From the NCBI RefSeq assembly GCF_001700315.1, contig NZ_MASJ01000005.1, positions 1-41,546 on the forward strand: a stretch of DNA of 41,546 nucleotides. The letters run 5' to 3'. The DNA comes from Caryophanon tenue (lineage in GTDB: Bacteria > Bacillota > Bacilli > Bacillales_A > Planococcaceae). Positions within the stretch are counted from its first letter, which is position 1. Every line of letters starts with the position of its first letter. The position numbers and the translations under genes were made by a program. Shown here one piece after another: positions 31,975 to 39,742 of the stretch. The notes under the pieces were generated by a model that did no database searches, was not told the origin of the DNA, and saw nothing but the letters and a program-made list of their open reading frames with translations.

Positions 31975-33387
31975 ATGCTTACAGAACGTTTATCATTACT
32001 ATTTCACGAAGAAGATGCACCGAAAATGCACCAAGCGAAACAAAAGGGTGTTGTATTTGCTGTACATAATAAACATGACTTTACAGCAAGTGGTGCAAAA
32101 GGACATATACTACACAGCTTTGACACACTATGTGCAAATGCACCAAGCTATTCGCACTTTACACCAAATGTCTATCGTGTTGGTGCATTTCACGCTGCAA
32201 CCTCAACCATTAGTGGGTTCACTGAAAAAAACCTGCACCATATTAATGCATTTGTGGTCGATATTGATACAAAAGAATTTACGCCTCAACAATTGCTGTT
32301 AACATGTATCGATGAATCTGTTGGTGCACCTACGTGGATTATTGAAACAACACGTGGCTATCAGCTTTACTTTGTATTAGCCGCTCCTTTATATATGGCA
32401 AAAGACAATCATGCATATACGTTACGTATTGCAAAACGCATTGCTTATAATTTAAAACGCAGCCTTCATAGCATCAAAGCAGATCTCTATTGTAACGATT
32501 TTGGCTTTTTCCGTATGCCATTGAACGTCGTTTGGGAACAACATAGCTTTACATATACCGTGGCACAACTCATTGATTGGTCAAGCCGTTTTGATGATAA
32601 TGCACATCTTTGTCTTAAAACACCTACAGCTCATCGTAAACAGCTCTATATACATGCACCATGGTTTAAAGCTTTATTACAAGCTACACATATTAAAGGT
32701 GACAAAGGACAGCTAGGACGCAATAATACACTCTTCACACTCGCTCTAGCATGTTTTCATGATGGCTTTACACAAGAAGCTACACAAAACGTATTACAAT
32801 CTGTTAACGCACGTTTACATGCGCCACTGCGTCACAAAGAATTAACAACAATTTTACAATCCGCTCACTCTGGCCGTTACACAGGACCATCAAAAGCATA
32901 CGTCGAAGAACTAATTGCGTTATATGCACCAGAACAGCACGTACACATGCATACACATTGGTATAAACATAAAAAAGAACGCACAGAGCGAACACGTAGT
33001 CACTTTAATGAATGGGAACAAGATATTATCACATATATCACGGCGCAAAAAGACCCATCTGCACCGTTTCTTTGGCATACACAAAAACAAATGTGCCAAG
33101 CTCTTAATATCCCACAAAGTACATTAAACGCTTTACTTAAAACATCTAGCCAATTAATTACAACTATAATTGGGAAAGGTCGTGGTGCACAAACTGGCTG
33201 GACAACCGTTGCATTATATAAACAATTTTTATTCGAGCAAGCATTACAAAAAGCTACACAAAAAGGACAATACTACACGCAACTGCACTATGTATTACAC
33301 TATTATGCACCACTCACTCAAAATAAAGGATATGAAGCTTTATACAATGAGCTAACACAACCTTATTATTACTCCAATGTGCCTTAA
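31975..33387 (+). CDS. RepB-like primase (archaeo-eukaryotic primase fold with PriCT)
   Basis: This 470-aa protein is expected to prime plasmid or phage DNA synthesis. The catalytic core shows VVDIDTK (Asp96, Asp98; the metal-binding DxD), PTWIIETTRGYQLYFVLAAP and, further on, DLYCNDFGFFRMPLN, as in RepB-type archaeo-eukaryotic primases. A PriCT-like helical domain follows (GRNNTLFTLALACFHDGFTQ through ILQSAHSGRY, about 245-300). A C-terminal helix-turn-helix-like segment is KQMCQALNIPQSTLNALLK. AGGAGGTG precedes the ATG. It reads away from the iteron region and the initiator-like gene. The coding sequence itself contains about a dozen TGCACC/GGTGCA hexamers, like the adjacent origin. Confidence 0.8.
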   Translation: MLTERLSLLFHEEDAPKMHQAKQKGVVFAVHNKHDFTASGAKGHILHSFDTLCANAPSYSHFTPNVYRVGAFHAATSTISGFTEKNLHHINAFVVDIDTKEFTPQQLLLTCIDESVGAPTWIIETTRGYQLYFVLAAPLYMAKDNHAYTLRIAKRIAYNLKRSLHSIKADLYCNDFGFFRMPLNVVWEQHSFTYTVAQLIDWSSRFDDNAHLCLKTPTAHRKQLYIHAPWFKALLQATHIKGDKGQLGRNNTLFTLALACFHDGFTQEATQNVLQSVNARLHAPLRHKELTTILQSAHSGRYTGPSKAYVEELIALYAPEQHVHMHTHWYKHKKERTERTRSHFNEWEQDIITYITAQKDPSAPFLWHTQKQMCQALNIPQSTLNALLKTSSQLITTIIGKGRGAQTGWTTVALYKQFLFEQALQKATQKGQYYTQLHYVLHYYAPLTQNKGYEALYNELTQPYYYSNVP

Positions 33388-33415
33388 CATAATATATATG
33401 GGCTGCTGGTATATA

Positions 33416-33444
33416 AAAAAAGCTATACCTATTTAGGCATAGCT
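33416..33444 (-). terminator. Terminator of the EamA transporter gene
   Basis: AGCTATACC, loop TATTTA, GGCATAGCT (one mismatch); T7 follows on the minus strand. Confidence 0.75.
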
Positions 33445-33450
33445 AGGTCA

Positions 33451-34326
33451 TTATATTTTAGCAAGGGCATATTCTTTCTTCCTCGGGGTATGGTTGGCGA
33501 CTACCACTCCTAGGAAAATGAACAGTGCACCTAGTATTTCTTGTTGGCTCATGGATTCATGTAAAAATATATAAGCTAAAATTGCTGCAAATATTGGTTC
33601 TAGTGCAAAAATAAAGCCTGTATGTTCAGCTGTTGTATATTGTTGTGCCCAAGATTGCATGACCACGGCAAATGCTGAACAGATGAGTGCTAACATGATG
33701 ACTGCCATATAACCTTGTGATGTTTGTGGCAAAGCAGGTGTCTCGAATAATGGGGTACAAATAGTGGCAAATAGTCCGCCAAAACCAAGTTGTAAAACAC
33801 CCAGCTGTATACCGTCATTTTTTTGTGCAAATCGATTGTTTAGTACGATATGTAGTGCATATAAAAATGCTGTGAATAAACATAAAATCATACCGATTTC
33901 AAATGAAATTGAATCGTGTATTGAAAAGAGAGCAATACCTGTAATGACAATAACTGTGCCTATTTTTACTTGGCGTGTTGGTGCTTGTTTTGTCAGAATA
34001 ATCATAAGCATAGGAACCATTACAACAGTTGTCGCAATTAAAAAGCCAGCAGTTGATGCAGTTGTAACGATTAGTGCGTAACCAAATACAGAGGATACAC
34101 AGCATAAGATAATACCTAAAATGATGCTTGCTTGTATCGTTTCTTTTATTACATGTCGCATACGTTTATAAAAAATCGCATACATGACAAGAAAAGCAAT
34201 TAAAAAGCGATAGGCAACTAAGTTGATGGGTTGTAACTCAGCAAGTCCATATTTTGTGAATAAATAGGACGAACCCCAACCGATTGTAACGAATACGAGT
34301 AAAATATTCGCTTGAAATTGACTCAT
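33451..34326 (-). CDS. EamA-family (DMT) transporter
   Basis: The 291-aa protein has ten membrane helices in two repeats of five, the plan of the EamA drug/metabolite exporters. It starts NILLVFVTIGWGSSYLFTKY, and the second half contains the conserved EPIFAAILAYIFLHESMSQQ with the Glu-Pro of the family. It ends in a short charged tail. It is divergent from a LysR regulator 110 bp away, a common pairing in which the regulator controls export of its effector. The ATG at 34326 follows GGAGGG. Confidence 0.88.
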   Translation of the reverse strand: MSQFQANILLVFVTIGWGSSYLFTKYGLAELQPINLVAYRFLIAFLVMYAIFYKRMRHVIKETIQASIILGIILCCVSSVFGYALIVTTASTAGFLIATTVVMVPMLMIILTKQAPTRQVKIGTVIVITGIALFSIHDSISFEIGMILCLFTAFLYALHIVLNNRFAQKNDGIQLGVLQLGFGGLFATICTPLFETPALPQTSQGYMAVIMLALICSAFAVVMQSWAQQYTTAEHTGFIFALEPIFAAILAYIFLHESMSQQEILGALFIFLGVVVANHTPRKKEYALAKI

Positions 34327-34436
34327 GATGAACCCTCCAAATAAAAAACTGCTCTTATCATAGCAAAAAATGTTATAGTAGAAAAACGAATATTTATGAT
34401 ATGTATATTAGAAATACTTATGGAAGGGATTTTAAG

Positions 34437-35294
34437 ATGAATAGTTATTTTGCACTTTTGGCGGTGCTTGAATATGGAAGTTTTACAAAAGCTGCGGAGA
34501 AGATGGGATATACGCAATCAGCGATGAGCCAGTTAATTAAAACATTAGAAAAAGAGCTTGAAACAACGCTGATTATTCGTTCACGTACAGGCGTTATGCT
34601 TACACCTGATGGTGAAGCATTTTTACCGTATATTAAACAAATTTGTCAAGCGATAGGTGAATTAGAGGAAAAGAAAAAAAGCATGCAAGGCTTGGAGCGA
34701 AGTATGATACGTATTGGTGCTTTTTCGAGTATTGCCTATTCGTATTTACCGATTTGGATTCAACAATTCAAACAACATTATCCTGCTGTACAGTTTGACT
34801 TAAAAATTGGAGATTACAGTGACATTGCTGAGATGATCGCTACTGGTGTTGTAGATTTTGGTTTTGTTACACCTGAAACCGGACATACATTTGAGCTATT
34901 TGAGCTTGTAGAAGACGATTTAGTGGCATGTTTATCCAAAGAGCATCCATTAGCGCAACAATCGTCTGTTACGCTAGCAGAGCTTGCTTGTGAGCCGTTT
35001 ATTTTAATGCAGGAAGGAACGATTAATGAAACACTCAGTTTATTTGAAAAACATCAGCTTGTGCCAAATATTCAATATGTTGTCGAAGGTGATTTTCCAG
35101 TCATTTCGATGGTGGCACAAAATTTGGGGGTGTCGATCATGCCGTCCTTAATGTTTCATCATTTTGATAAAGGGGTAATTCATCGACCATTACATCCACC
35201 AAAGCGTCGTAAAATTAGCGTTGCTTATAAGGATAAAGAGATTTTACCGATTGCAAGTCGTATGTTTTTACAGTTTTTAGCGAAGCAACATTAA
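34437..35294 (+). CDS. LysR-type transcriptional regulator
   Basis: This about 285-aa protein has a typical N-terminal winged helix (YFALLAVLEYGSFTKAAEKM, GYTQSAMSQLIKTLEKELET) and a periplasmic-binding-like effector domain from about residue 90. The ATG at 34437-34439 has GGAAGGGA 7 bases upstream; an earlier ATG at 34401 would add a non-family leader. It likely controls the divergent EamA gene, binding in the 110-bp A/T-rich gap; no certain T-N11-A site was picked. One ATTAAT motif overlaps its stop codon. Confidence 0.9.
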   Translation: MNSYFALLAVLEYGSFTKAAEKMGYTQSAMSQLIKTLEKELETTLIIRSRTGVMLTPDGEAFLPYIKQICQAIGELEEKKKSMQGLERSMIRIGAFSSIAYSYLPIWIQQFKQHYPAVQFDLKIGDYSDIAEMIATGVVDFGFVTPETGHTFELFELVEDDLVACLSKEHPLAQQSSVTLAELACEPFILMQEGTINETLSLFEKHQLVPNIQYVVEGDFPVISMVAQNLGVSIMPSLMFHHFDKGVIHRPLHPPKRRKISVAYKDKEILPIASRMFLQFLAKQH

Positions 35295-35304
35295 TACATT
35301 AATG
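35290..35304 (+). repeat. ATTAATACATTWATG motif, site 5
   Basis: ATTAATACATTAATG, followed by TTTTTGTTTATTTATTAATT. It begins at the LysR stop codon and lies between converging genes. Confidence 0.55.
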
Positions 35305-35311
35305 TTTTTGT

Positions 35312-36124
35312 TTATTTATTAATTAATGTTTTCCAGGTAGGGTAATGGTGAACCGCAATGCCAGCAAATGCTTTTTCATTGTGTAATAGACGCTGTAGTT
35401 TTTGTATTTGCTGCGAGAACTCAGCTGCGCTCATCATAGAAAAGCTAACAGACGATCCTTCGTCTGATGGCATCGTTTCTACAGCAATTGTAATCGGTTT
35501 ATTATAAAATGCACCAAGGCGTAATTCCTGTTGTGTAATGTTGACAATGGCATCGGCTGTATTGCGGTATGCCATAATAGTAATCGCGTCCATTTCTTGA
35601 ATAAGCCATTCTGCTAAAATGCCTTCACCAAAGCTTGTCGCATAACATACTTCGTCAAACCAGAAGGGGATGTCTGCTTCAAGTGGGAGGTGTAAGCGGG
35701 TAGCATGTTCTTTTAACAGTGTCATTGTTTGTTGGAAATCTTCAATAACGCTCGCTTGACGTGTGTGCCAATGTGGGTGTAAATAAGGTTCAATATCTAC
35801 ATGAAGACCATCGAAGGCTGTTTTTGTGTACATCGTATTAAAATCTGCTACATACTGAATGTATTGTAAAACGTCCGAACGCTTTTCACGATCCCCCCAA
35901 GTAGGTGCTCCGTCGAGCGCTAAAACGTCTATATGATGTTCATGTGCGTGTTTAATAAATTGTGCATAATGTGTCGGTGGAATATTAGGGTCAATTTGCA
36001 CATAAATTTTTTGCGCTTTTTGTGTATGCAAAAACGTGATAATTTCGTCAGACTGCTGCAGTGTTGATGCATCCCAAAGCCATGTGGAAAATGTCGTGTT
36101 CGGTAGTTGAAACGTTGTGTACAT
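35312..36124 (-). CDS. Probable glycoside-hydrolase-like TIM-barrel protein
   Basis: About 271 residues, or 286 if translation begins at the ATG at 36169. It has alternating strands and helices like a TIM barrel. STWLWDASTLQQSDEIITFL, IYVQIDPNIPPTHYAQFIKH, VLALDGAPTWGDREKRSDVL, FDGLHVDIEPYLHPHW (acidic residues on a strand end) and AITIMAYRNTADAI resemble GH18-like enzymes or carbohydrate-handling proteins. Both starts have good ribosome sites: AGGAGGGG 5 bases before 36124 and GGGAGGG before 36169, the latter giving a hydrophobic leader (NGLIRIILGGVIM). The neighbouring deacetylase supports polysaccharide processing. Substrate unknown. Confidence 0.65.
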   Translation of the reverse strand: MYTTFQLPNTTFSTWLWDASTLQQSDEIITFLHTQKAQKIYVQIDPNIPPTHYAQFIKHAHEHHIDVLALDGAPTWGDREKRSDVLQYIQYVADFNTMYTKTAFDGLHVDIEPYLHPHWHTRQASVIEDFQQTMTLLKEHATRLHLPLEADIPFWFDEVCYATSFGEGILAEWLIQEMDAITIMAYRNTADAIVNITQQELRLGAFYNKPITIAVETMPSDEGSSVSFSMMSAAEFSQQIQKLQRLLHNEKAFAGIAVHHYPTWKTLINK

Positions 36125-36188
36125 AATAACCCCTCCTAAAATAATGCGAATTAGCCCGTTAAAAAACATAAAGCCCTCCCTTAATATG

Positions 36189-36210
36189 ATATAGCATATA
36201 TATACTATAT
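36189..36210. promoter_or_regulatory. Inverted repeat between divergent genes
   Basis: ATATAG, ten bases, CTATAT, in the 95-bp gap between the TIM-barrel gene and the deacetylase gene. It overlaps TATAAT at 36208-36213 and may be an operator for both. Confidence 0.4.
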
Positions 36211-36219
36211 AATAAACAG

Positions 36220-37125
36220 ATGAAGAACGAGGAGGAAATACCTTTACGTATAACCCAAGAAACCCCGTATGAACTGAATGTTGCGCTTGCTGTGGGAGAG
36301 CGCTACGCACCGAGCACTACGTATACATTGACGATGGTCTTTACAACAGCTGACGCGTTACATGTCAATATAGAGTTTTTACCACGTGTTCCAGCCGTAA
36401 CAAAAGAGCAATATAATGGCCAAGCGCTTGTCACATTTTCGTATGATGACGGGTATATGAACTGGTATTCAAAGGCACTACCATATCATTCAAAATATGC
36501 AATGCCGGGGACATTTAATATTAACGGTTCGCGTATTTATGGCGACGACCCGCATTTTATGAAGGCAAGTCATGTATGGGTGGCTGATTCACTAGGGATA
36601 GAAATTGGTGCGCATACGCAAGACCATAAAGCGCTCACAACGCTTACGGACGAAGACATTATTTATCAAGTTGCGACAAATATTGCTGTGCTAGAAGACC
36701 TTGGTATTCCTGTGCATACACTAGCTGCGTCGTATTCAGATTATGACGAAAGGGTATATAGCATTGTATCAGACTATTTCGAAGGTGTACGTGTGTATGA
36801 CGGCGTAACAAATCAAGCACATAATTATGACCGCTATTGGTTAAAAGCGAAGGCAGTTAAAAATTATACGACTGTTGAAGACATTCAAGGTTGGATTGAT
36901 GAAGCGATTCAAGAGCGTTCGTGGCTTATTATTATGTTACACAATGTTGTAGATGACCCGATTGAAGGCTGTGCGAACGGAGCAGATGAGTGTGATGAAT
37001 TGTATGATACATCGCCACAAGTATTGGAAGGTGTAATGCAGTATATTAATGCACAAGGGAAAGATACACTTTTACCAGTAAATACGTACGAAGGCATTCA
37101 ATTAGTAGAAGCATGGGAACAGTAA
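36220..37125 (+). CDS. Polysaccharide deacetylase (NodB-like) protein, possibly N-terminally cut
   Basis: The 301-aa protein removes acetyl groups from a polysaccharide such as peptidoglycan or exopolysaccharide. After an N-terminal beta-rich portion (about 1-65), the NodB domain begins with LVTFSYDDGY (metal Asp pair); EIGAHTQDHKALT supplies the HxxxxH metal ligands. Later DYFEGVRVYDG and LIIMLHNVVDDP complete the barrel. The ATG at 36220 has no ribosome site; TATAAT ends 6 bases before it, so the mRNA may be leaderless. GAGGAGG at 36229 lies inside the frame with no start after it. The N-terminal domain therefore may be truncated. It ends at a bidirectional terminator shared with the par genes. 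Confidence 0.78.
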   Translation: MKNEEEIPLRITQETPYELNVALAVGERYAPSTTYTLTMVFTTADALHVNIEFLPRVPAVTKEQYNGQALVTFSYDDGYMNWYSKALPYHSKYAMPGTFNINGSRIYGDDPHFMKASHVWVADSLGIEIGAHTQDHKALTTLTDEDIIYQVATNIAVLEDLGIPVHTLAASYSDYDERVYSIVSDYFEGVRVYDGVTNQAHNYDRYWLKAKAVKNYTTVEDIQGWIDEAIQERSWLIIMLHNVVDDPIEGCANGADECDELYDTSPQVLEGVMQYINAQGKDTLLPVNTYEGIQLVEAWEQ

Positions 37126-37130
37126 TATAA

Positions 37131-37161
37131 AAAAGGAAGCGGGGTGTCCGCTTCCTTTTTT
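37131..37161. terminator. Bidirectional terminator between deacetylase and par genes
   Basis: AAAAAAGGAAGCGG, loop GGTGT, CCGCTTCCTTTTTT. The T/A flanks serve both strands. Confidence 0.88.
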
Positions 37162-37483
37162 ATATTGTTTTTTTATACGCTTGTAGCTGCTGCACTAGTT
37201 CTTCTTCATCAAGTTCACGTAACTTTTCAACAGCAAAGTCTACAACTTCTAATAACTTGAGGCCGTGCTGTGCACCTACTGTTTTAAAGAAATGGTGAGC
37301 TTCTGCTGAAATAAGTGAGTTTTTGCGTTCTTTTTTTTCTTTTGGTAACTGTTCAATCGGCTCATCAAATAATGCTAAACCACGCGCTTTTGGCTGTGAA
37401 AAGGCAGTTTGATGTGGATTTTCACCTTGTACACTAATTTTGTCTTCTAAGGCATTTGTTTGTAATAAATTTTTTCGAGCCAT
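37160..37483 (-). CDS. Small partner protein of the ParA-like ATPase
   Basis: A 107-aa protein, start ATG with AAGGAGG upstream, lying 11 bases after the parA-like gene, so probably co-translated with it. The N-terminal part is basic and disordered-looking (ARKNLLQTNALEDK); the C-terminal part is helical (LISAEAHHFFKTVGAQHGLK, LLEVVDFAVEKLRELDEEEL). No ParB/Spo0J signature, helix-turn-helix or obvious ribbon-helix-helix was seen, but size and position are like those of small DNA-binding adaptors in ParA systems. Function is inferred from position only. Confidence 0.6.
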   Translation of the reverse strand: MARKNLLQTNALEDKISVQGENPHQTAFSQPKARGLALFDEPIEQLPKEKKERKNSLISAEAHHFFKTVGAQHGLKLLEVVDFAVEKLRELDEEELVQQLQAYKKTI

Positions 37484-37494
37484 TGTTATCCTCC

Positions 37495-38601
37495 TTACAC
37501 ATTTACGCTATTTACAAGCGATTTTAAGTCCTGTTCGGTTTGCAGCCAGTCAATAATTCGGTGAATGACTACACGACGCTTTTGAGTAGGTGTATCACGG
37601 AACAAATCGCGAAGAGCTGTTGCGAGTTGCGTAGATGTAAAATCACGTTCTTCCACAATCTCATCTCGGTAAAATTGCGCGGCATCTAAGGCTTCTGCTA
37701 ATGTGTCATATTCTTGTTGATTCAAATCATCTGCTGCTTGTTCGAGCAATTGCTGAATACGTAATTTTGGTTCTGTTTCCGCGAGCTGCCCAACACGCAT
37801 TAAAATTTCATGTGCCAGTGAATCATACATGGCAAATATTTTTTTATCATGTTGGTCAAATTTATTTGGATTTGGTGGAATTAAATCATACCGTTTTACA
37901 CGTTCACGCTCGTATACACGCGAATATAAAATTGCATCGCCATATGTTTCAATAGCCGCTGAAATGACCGTGTAATCAATATTGCTTTTTTTATTTTCTA
38001 AGTACATTAAAATACCAAGTAGTTTTGCGCCTTCATAACCATATTTGGAGTTGCGTGCACTCGTAGCTGTTTTATCAGACTCTTTTAAGAAGCCAGCCAT
38101 TTGGCGATACGATTTCGCCTGCGTCATCATGACTCCAATATAGTAATCACTCGCTACAATAGCATTAATATTTTGAATGTTAGATGTAGGCGGCACGTCA
38201 AATAAAATAAAATCATAGTCATGCTCGATCTGTTGCACAACTAAATCTAAATATAAACCAGCTTCGAACTTCCCAAATACGCCTTTTTCAAATAGTAATA
38301 AATCTAGCCCAGACAATTCTTCACCAGAAGGAATGATATGTAAATTGTCATCAAGTGGTAAAACAGAGGCCGCTGCATGTTTGGGTGACTTAATGGCATC
38401 GAATATAGAGGGGTGATTTGTTAGGTCAGTTTGAACGCCAAATGTCCGCATTAAAAAGTCTGTTGAATCGGCCTGTGCATCAAAGTCTACCACTAATACA
38501 CGCTGGTTAAAATGCTTCGCTAATGAGATGGCCAGTAAACAAGTCGTTGTTGTTTTCCCAACGCCACCTTTACTATTGCCTAACGTAATTTTAATCGCCA
38601 T
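37495..38601 (-). CDS. ParA-like partition ATPase
   Basis: This 368-aa protein is a deviant-Walker ATPase of the ParA/Soj family, which positions plasmids or chromosomes on the nucleoid. Near the N-terminus is SKGGVGKTTTT (10-20), then VVDFDAQADST (38-47), FDVPPT and a middle domain. The C-terminal about 110 residues (DLNQQEYDTLAEALDAAQFY, QLATALRDLFRDTPTQKRRV) extend the usual length and may bind the partner protein. The ATG at 38599-38601 has AAGGAG 9 bases upstream; an earlier start is rejected. An ATTAAT motif and A/T repeats lie upstream. It forms an operon with the 107-aa gene. Confidence 0.88.
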   Translation of the reverse strand: MAIKITLGNSKGGVGKTTTTCLLAISLAKHFNQRVLVVDFDAQADSTDFLMRTFGVQTDLTNHPSIFDAIKSPKHAAASVLPLDDNLHIIPSGEELSGLDLLLFEKGVFGKFEAGLYLDLVVQQIEHDYDFILFDVPPTSNIQNINAIVASDYYIGVMMTQAKSYRQMAGFLKESDKTATSARNSKYGYEGAKLLGILMYLENKKSNIDYTVISAAIETYGDAILYSRVYERERVKRYDLIPPNPNKFDQHDKKIFAMYDSLAHEILMRVGQLAETEPKLRIQQLLEQAADDLNQQEYDTLAEALDAAQFYRDEIVEERDFTSTQLATALRDLFRDTPTQKRRVVIHRIIDWLQTEQDLKSLVNSVNV

Positions 38602-38707
38602 AAATATACGCTCCTTTATATATGTAAATGAAACAACCGTTCTTCTTGTATAAGTATAACAAAAAATCATTCGTACATAAATGATTAAATACGTTTATGT
38701 TTAAAAA

Positions 38708-38722
38708 CATTAATGTATTAAT
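38708..38722 (-). repeat. ATTAATACATTWATG motif, site 6
   Basis: Minus-strand read ATTAATACATTAATG, followed by TTTTTAAACATAAACG. It lies about 110 bp upstream of the parA-like gene, where a centromere or parA operator would be expected. Confidence 0.6.
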
Positions 38723-38779
38723 TGTTTTTTGTAGGCATAGATATAAAAAGAATTGGAGACAAACGTAAAAATAAGCGAA

Positions 38780-38982
38780 GACAAAAAGAAATATCCTTCA
38801 GCAGTTGTCGTTGCTAAAGGATATTTTTTTGCTTTAGGCAGATGTGCGGCTTAAAAGTTTATGCTCCTGCGGTACCTCATCGCTAAAAAACAGTGCTTTT
38901 CTAGCTGAAGTCGCTGCTTGTGTCGGAACGCATTAGCAAACTTTTATTAGATTTATGCACTTCGTTTTATCAGAAATAGGGT
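38780..38982. repeat. Composite repeat with terminator palindrome, copy 2
   Basis: Inverted relative to copy 1 at 21773-21972. Starting from the palindrome end, it has TTAAAAGTTTATGCTCCTGC, GGTACCTCATCGC, GCTTGTGTCGG and CAGAAATAGGG. The hairpin (38780-38832) has one arm mismatch, and its loop is the reverse complement of that in copies 1 and 2 of the palindrome. The rest of the gap to 39040 shows no gene. Confidence 0.75.
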
Positions 38983-39040
38983 TTGTCCGCCTGTTTGCAA
39001 GTCCGGCTTGCTTTGCGAATAGAGCATGGGTTAAGTTCGT

Positions 39041-39496
39041 TTATTGAATTTCTTTATCGGTTGTTGTATTTCGTCTTGTTTGTTTTGATTGTAAATATTC
39101 CTTTTCAGTCATAACATCTTCAACGTGCATGTTGACCTCTACGACATGTAACCCTGTCATATGCAGTACTTGTTCTTGAATAATTTGTGTTAAACGTTTG
39201 AAAATCACTGGGGCACTTTGTTTGTACTCAATAATAACACGCGCATCGATAGCCGCTTGTTTCTCGCCAACTTCGACAGACACACCTTTTGTTAAATTAT
39301 CGCTACCAAAACGATCTGTAATCGCAGATGTGAAGCCGCCTTTCATATCTAAAATACCTTTAATTTCACGTGCTGAAATTGCAGCAATTTTTTCAATCAC
39401 AATATCAGAAAATGTGAGTGAATTTTCAAATTTTGGCTCTTCCGTTTCCTCTACTCCTACTTGGCGGTTATATTGTTGTTCATTATTTGTTGTCAT
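39041..39496 (-). CDS. Asp23/Gls24-family envelope stress protein
   Basis: The 151-aa protein has the Asp23 core: [60 protein letters not shown]. In S. aureus, Asp23 is an abundant protein tethered to the membrane by AmaP. It is the last gene of an amaP-DUF2273-asp23 run. The N-terminal 20 and last 25 residues are charged extensions. The ribosome site GGAG precedes the ATG. In S. aureus the operon is sigma-B dependent; I did not see a clear sigma-B promoter upstream here. Confidence 0.9.
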   Translation of the reverse strand: MTTNNEQQYNRQVGVEETEEPKFENSLTFSDIVIEKIAAISAREIKGILDMKGGFTSAITDRFGSDNLTKGVSVEVGEKQAAIDARVIIEYKQSAPVIFKRLTQIIQEQVLHMTGLHVVEVNMHVEDVMTEKEYLQSKQTRRNTTTDKEIQ

Positions 39497-39514
39497 GATT
39501 CATCGCTCCGTTTC

Positions 39515-39730
39515 TTATGATTTAAATTTAAATGTTCGTAACAAATCATTTAGTGATAATTGGGCATCTTTCATATAACCGATACATCCAGCAATAAGAC
39601 TTAGCGCTACAATGAGCAACGCTATCCACACATTAAAAGCGGCAACGAGAATACAGAAGATGAACATACTGAGCCCACAAATAATCGCCCATTTGTACGT
39701 CATCAATAATTGGCGTATCGTGCGTTCCAT
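39515..39730 (-). CDS. DUF2273 small membrane protein of the asp23 operon
   Basis: A 71-aa protein with two membrane helices (WAIICGLSMFIFCILVAAFN, WIALLIVALSLIAGCIGYM) and a short charged C-terminus. DUF2273 proteins are found between amaP and asp23 in Firmicutes, as here. AAGGAGGG precedes the ATG. Role not established; it likely acts with AmaP in anchoring Asp23. Confidence 0.85.
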   Translation of the reverse strand: MERTIRQLLMTYKWAIICGLSMFIFCILVAAFNVWIALLIVALSLIAGCIGYMKDAQLSLNDLLRTFKFKS

Positions 39731-39742
39731 TAGTCGCCCTCC

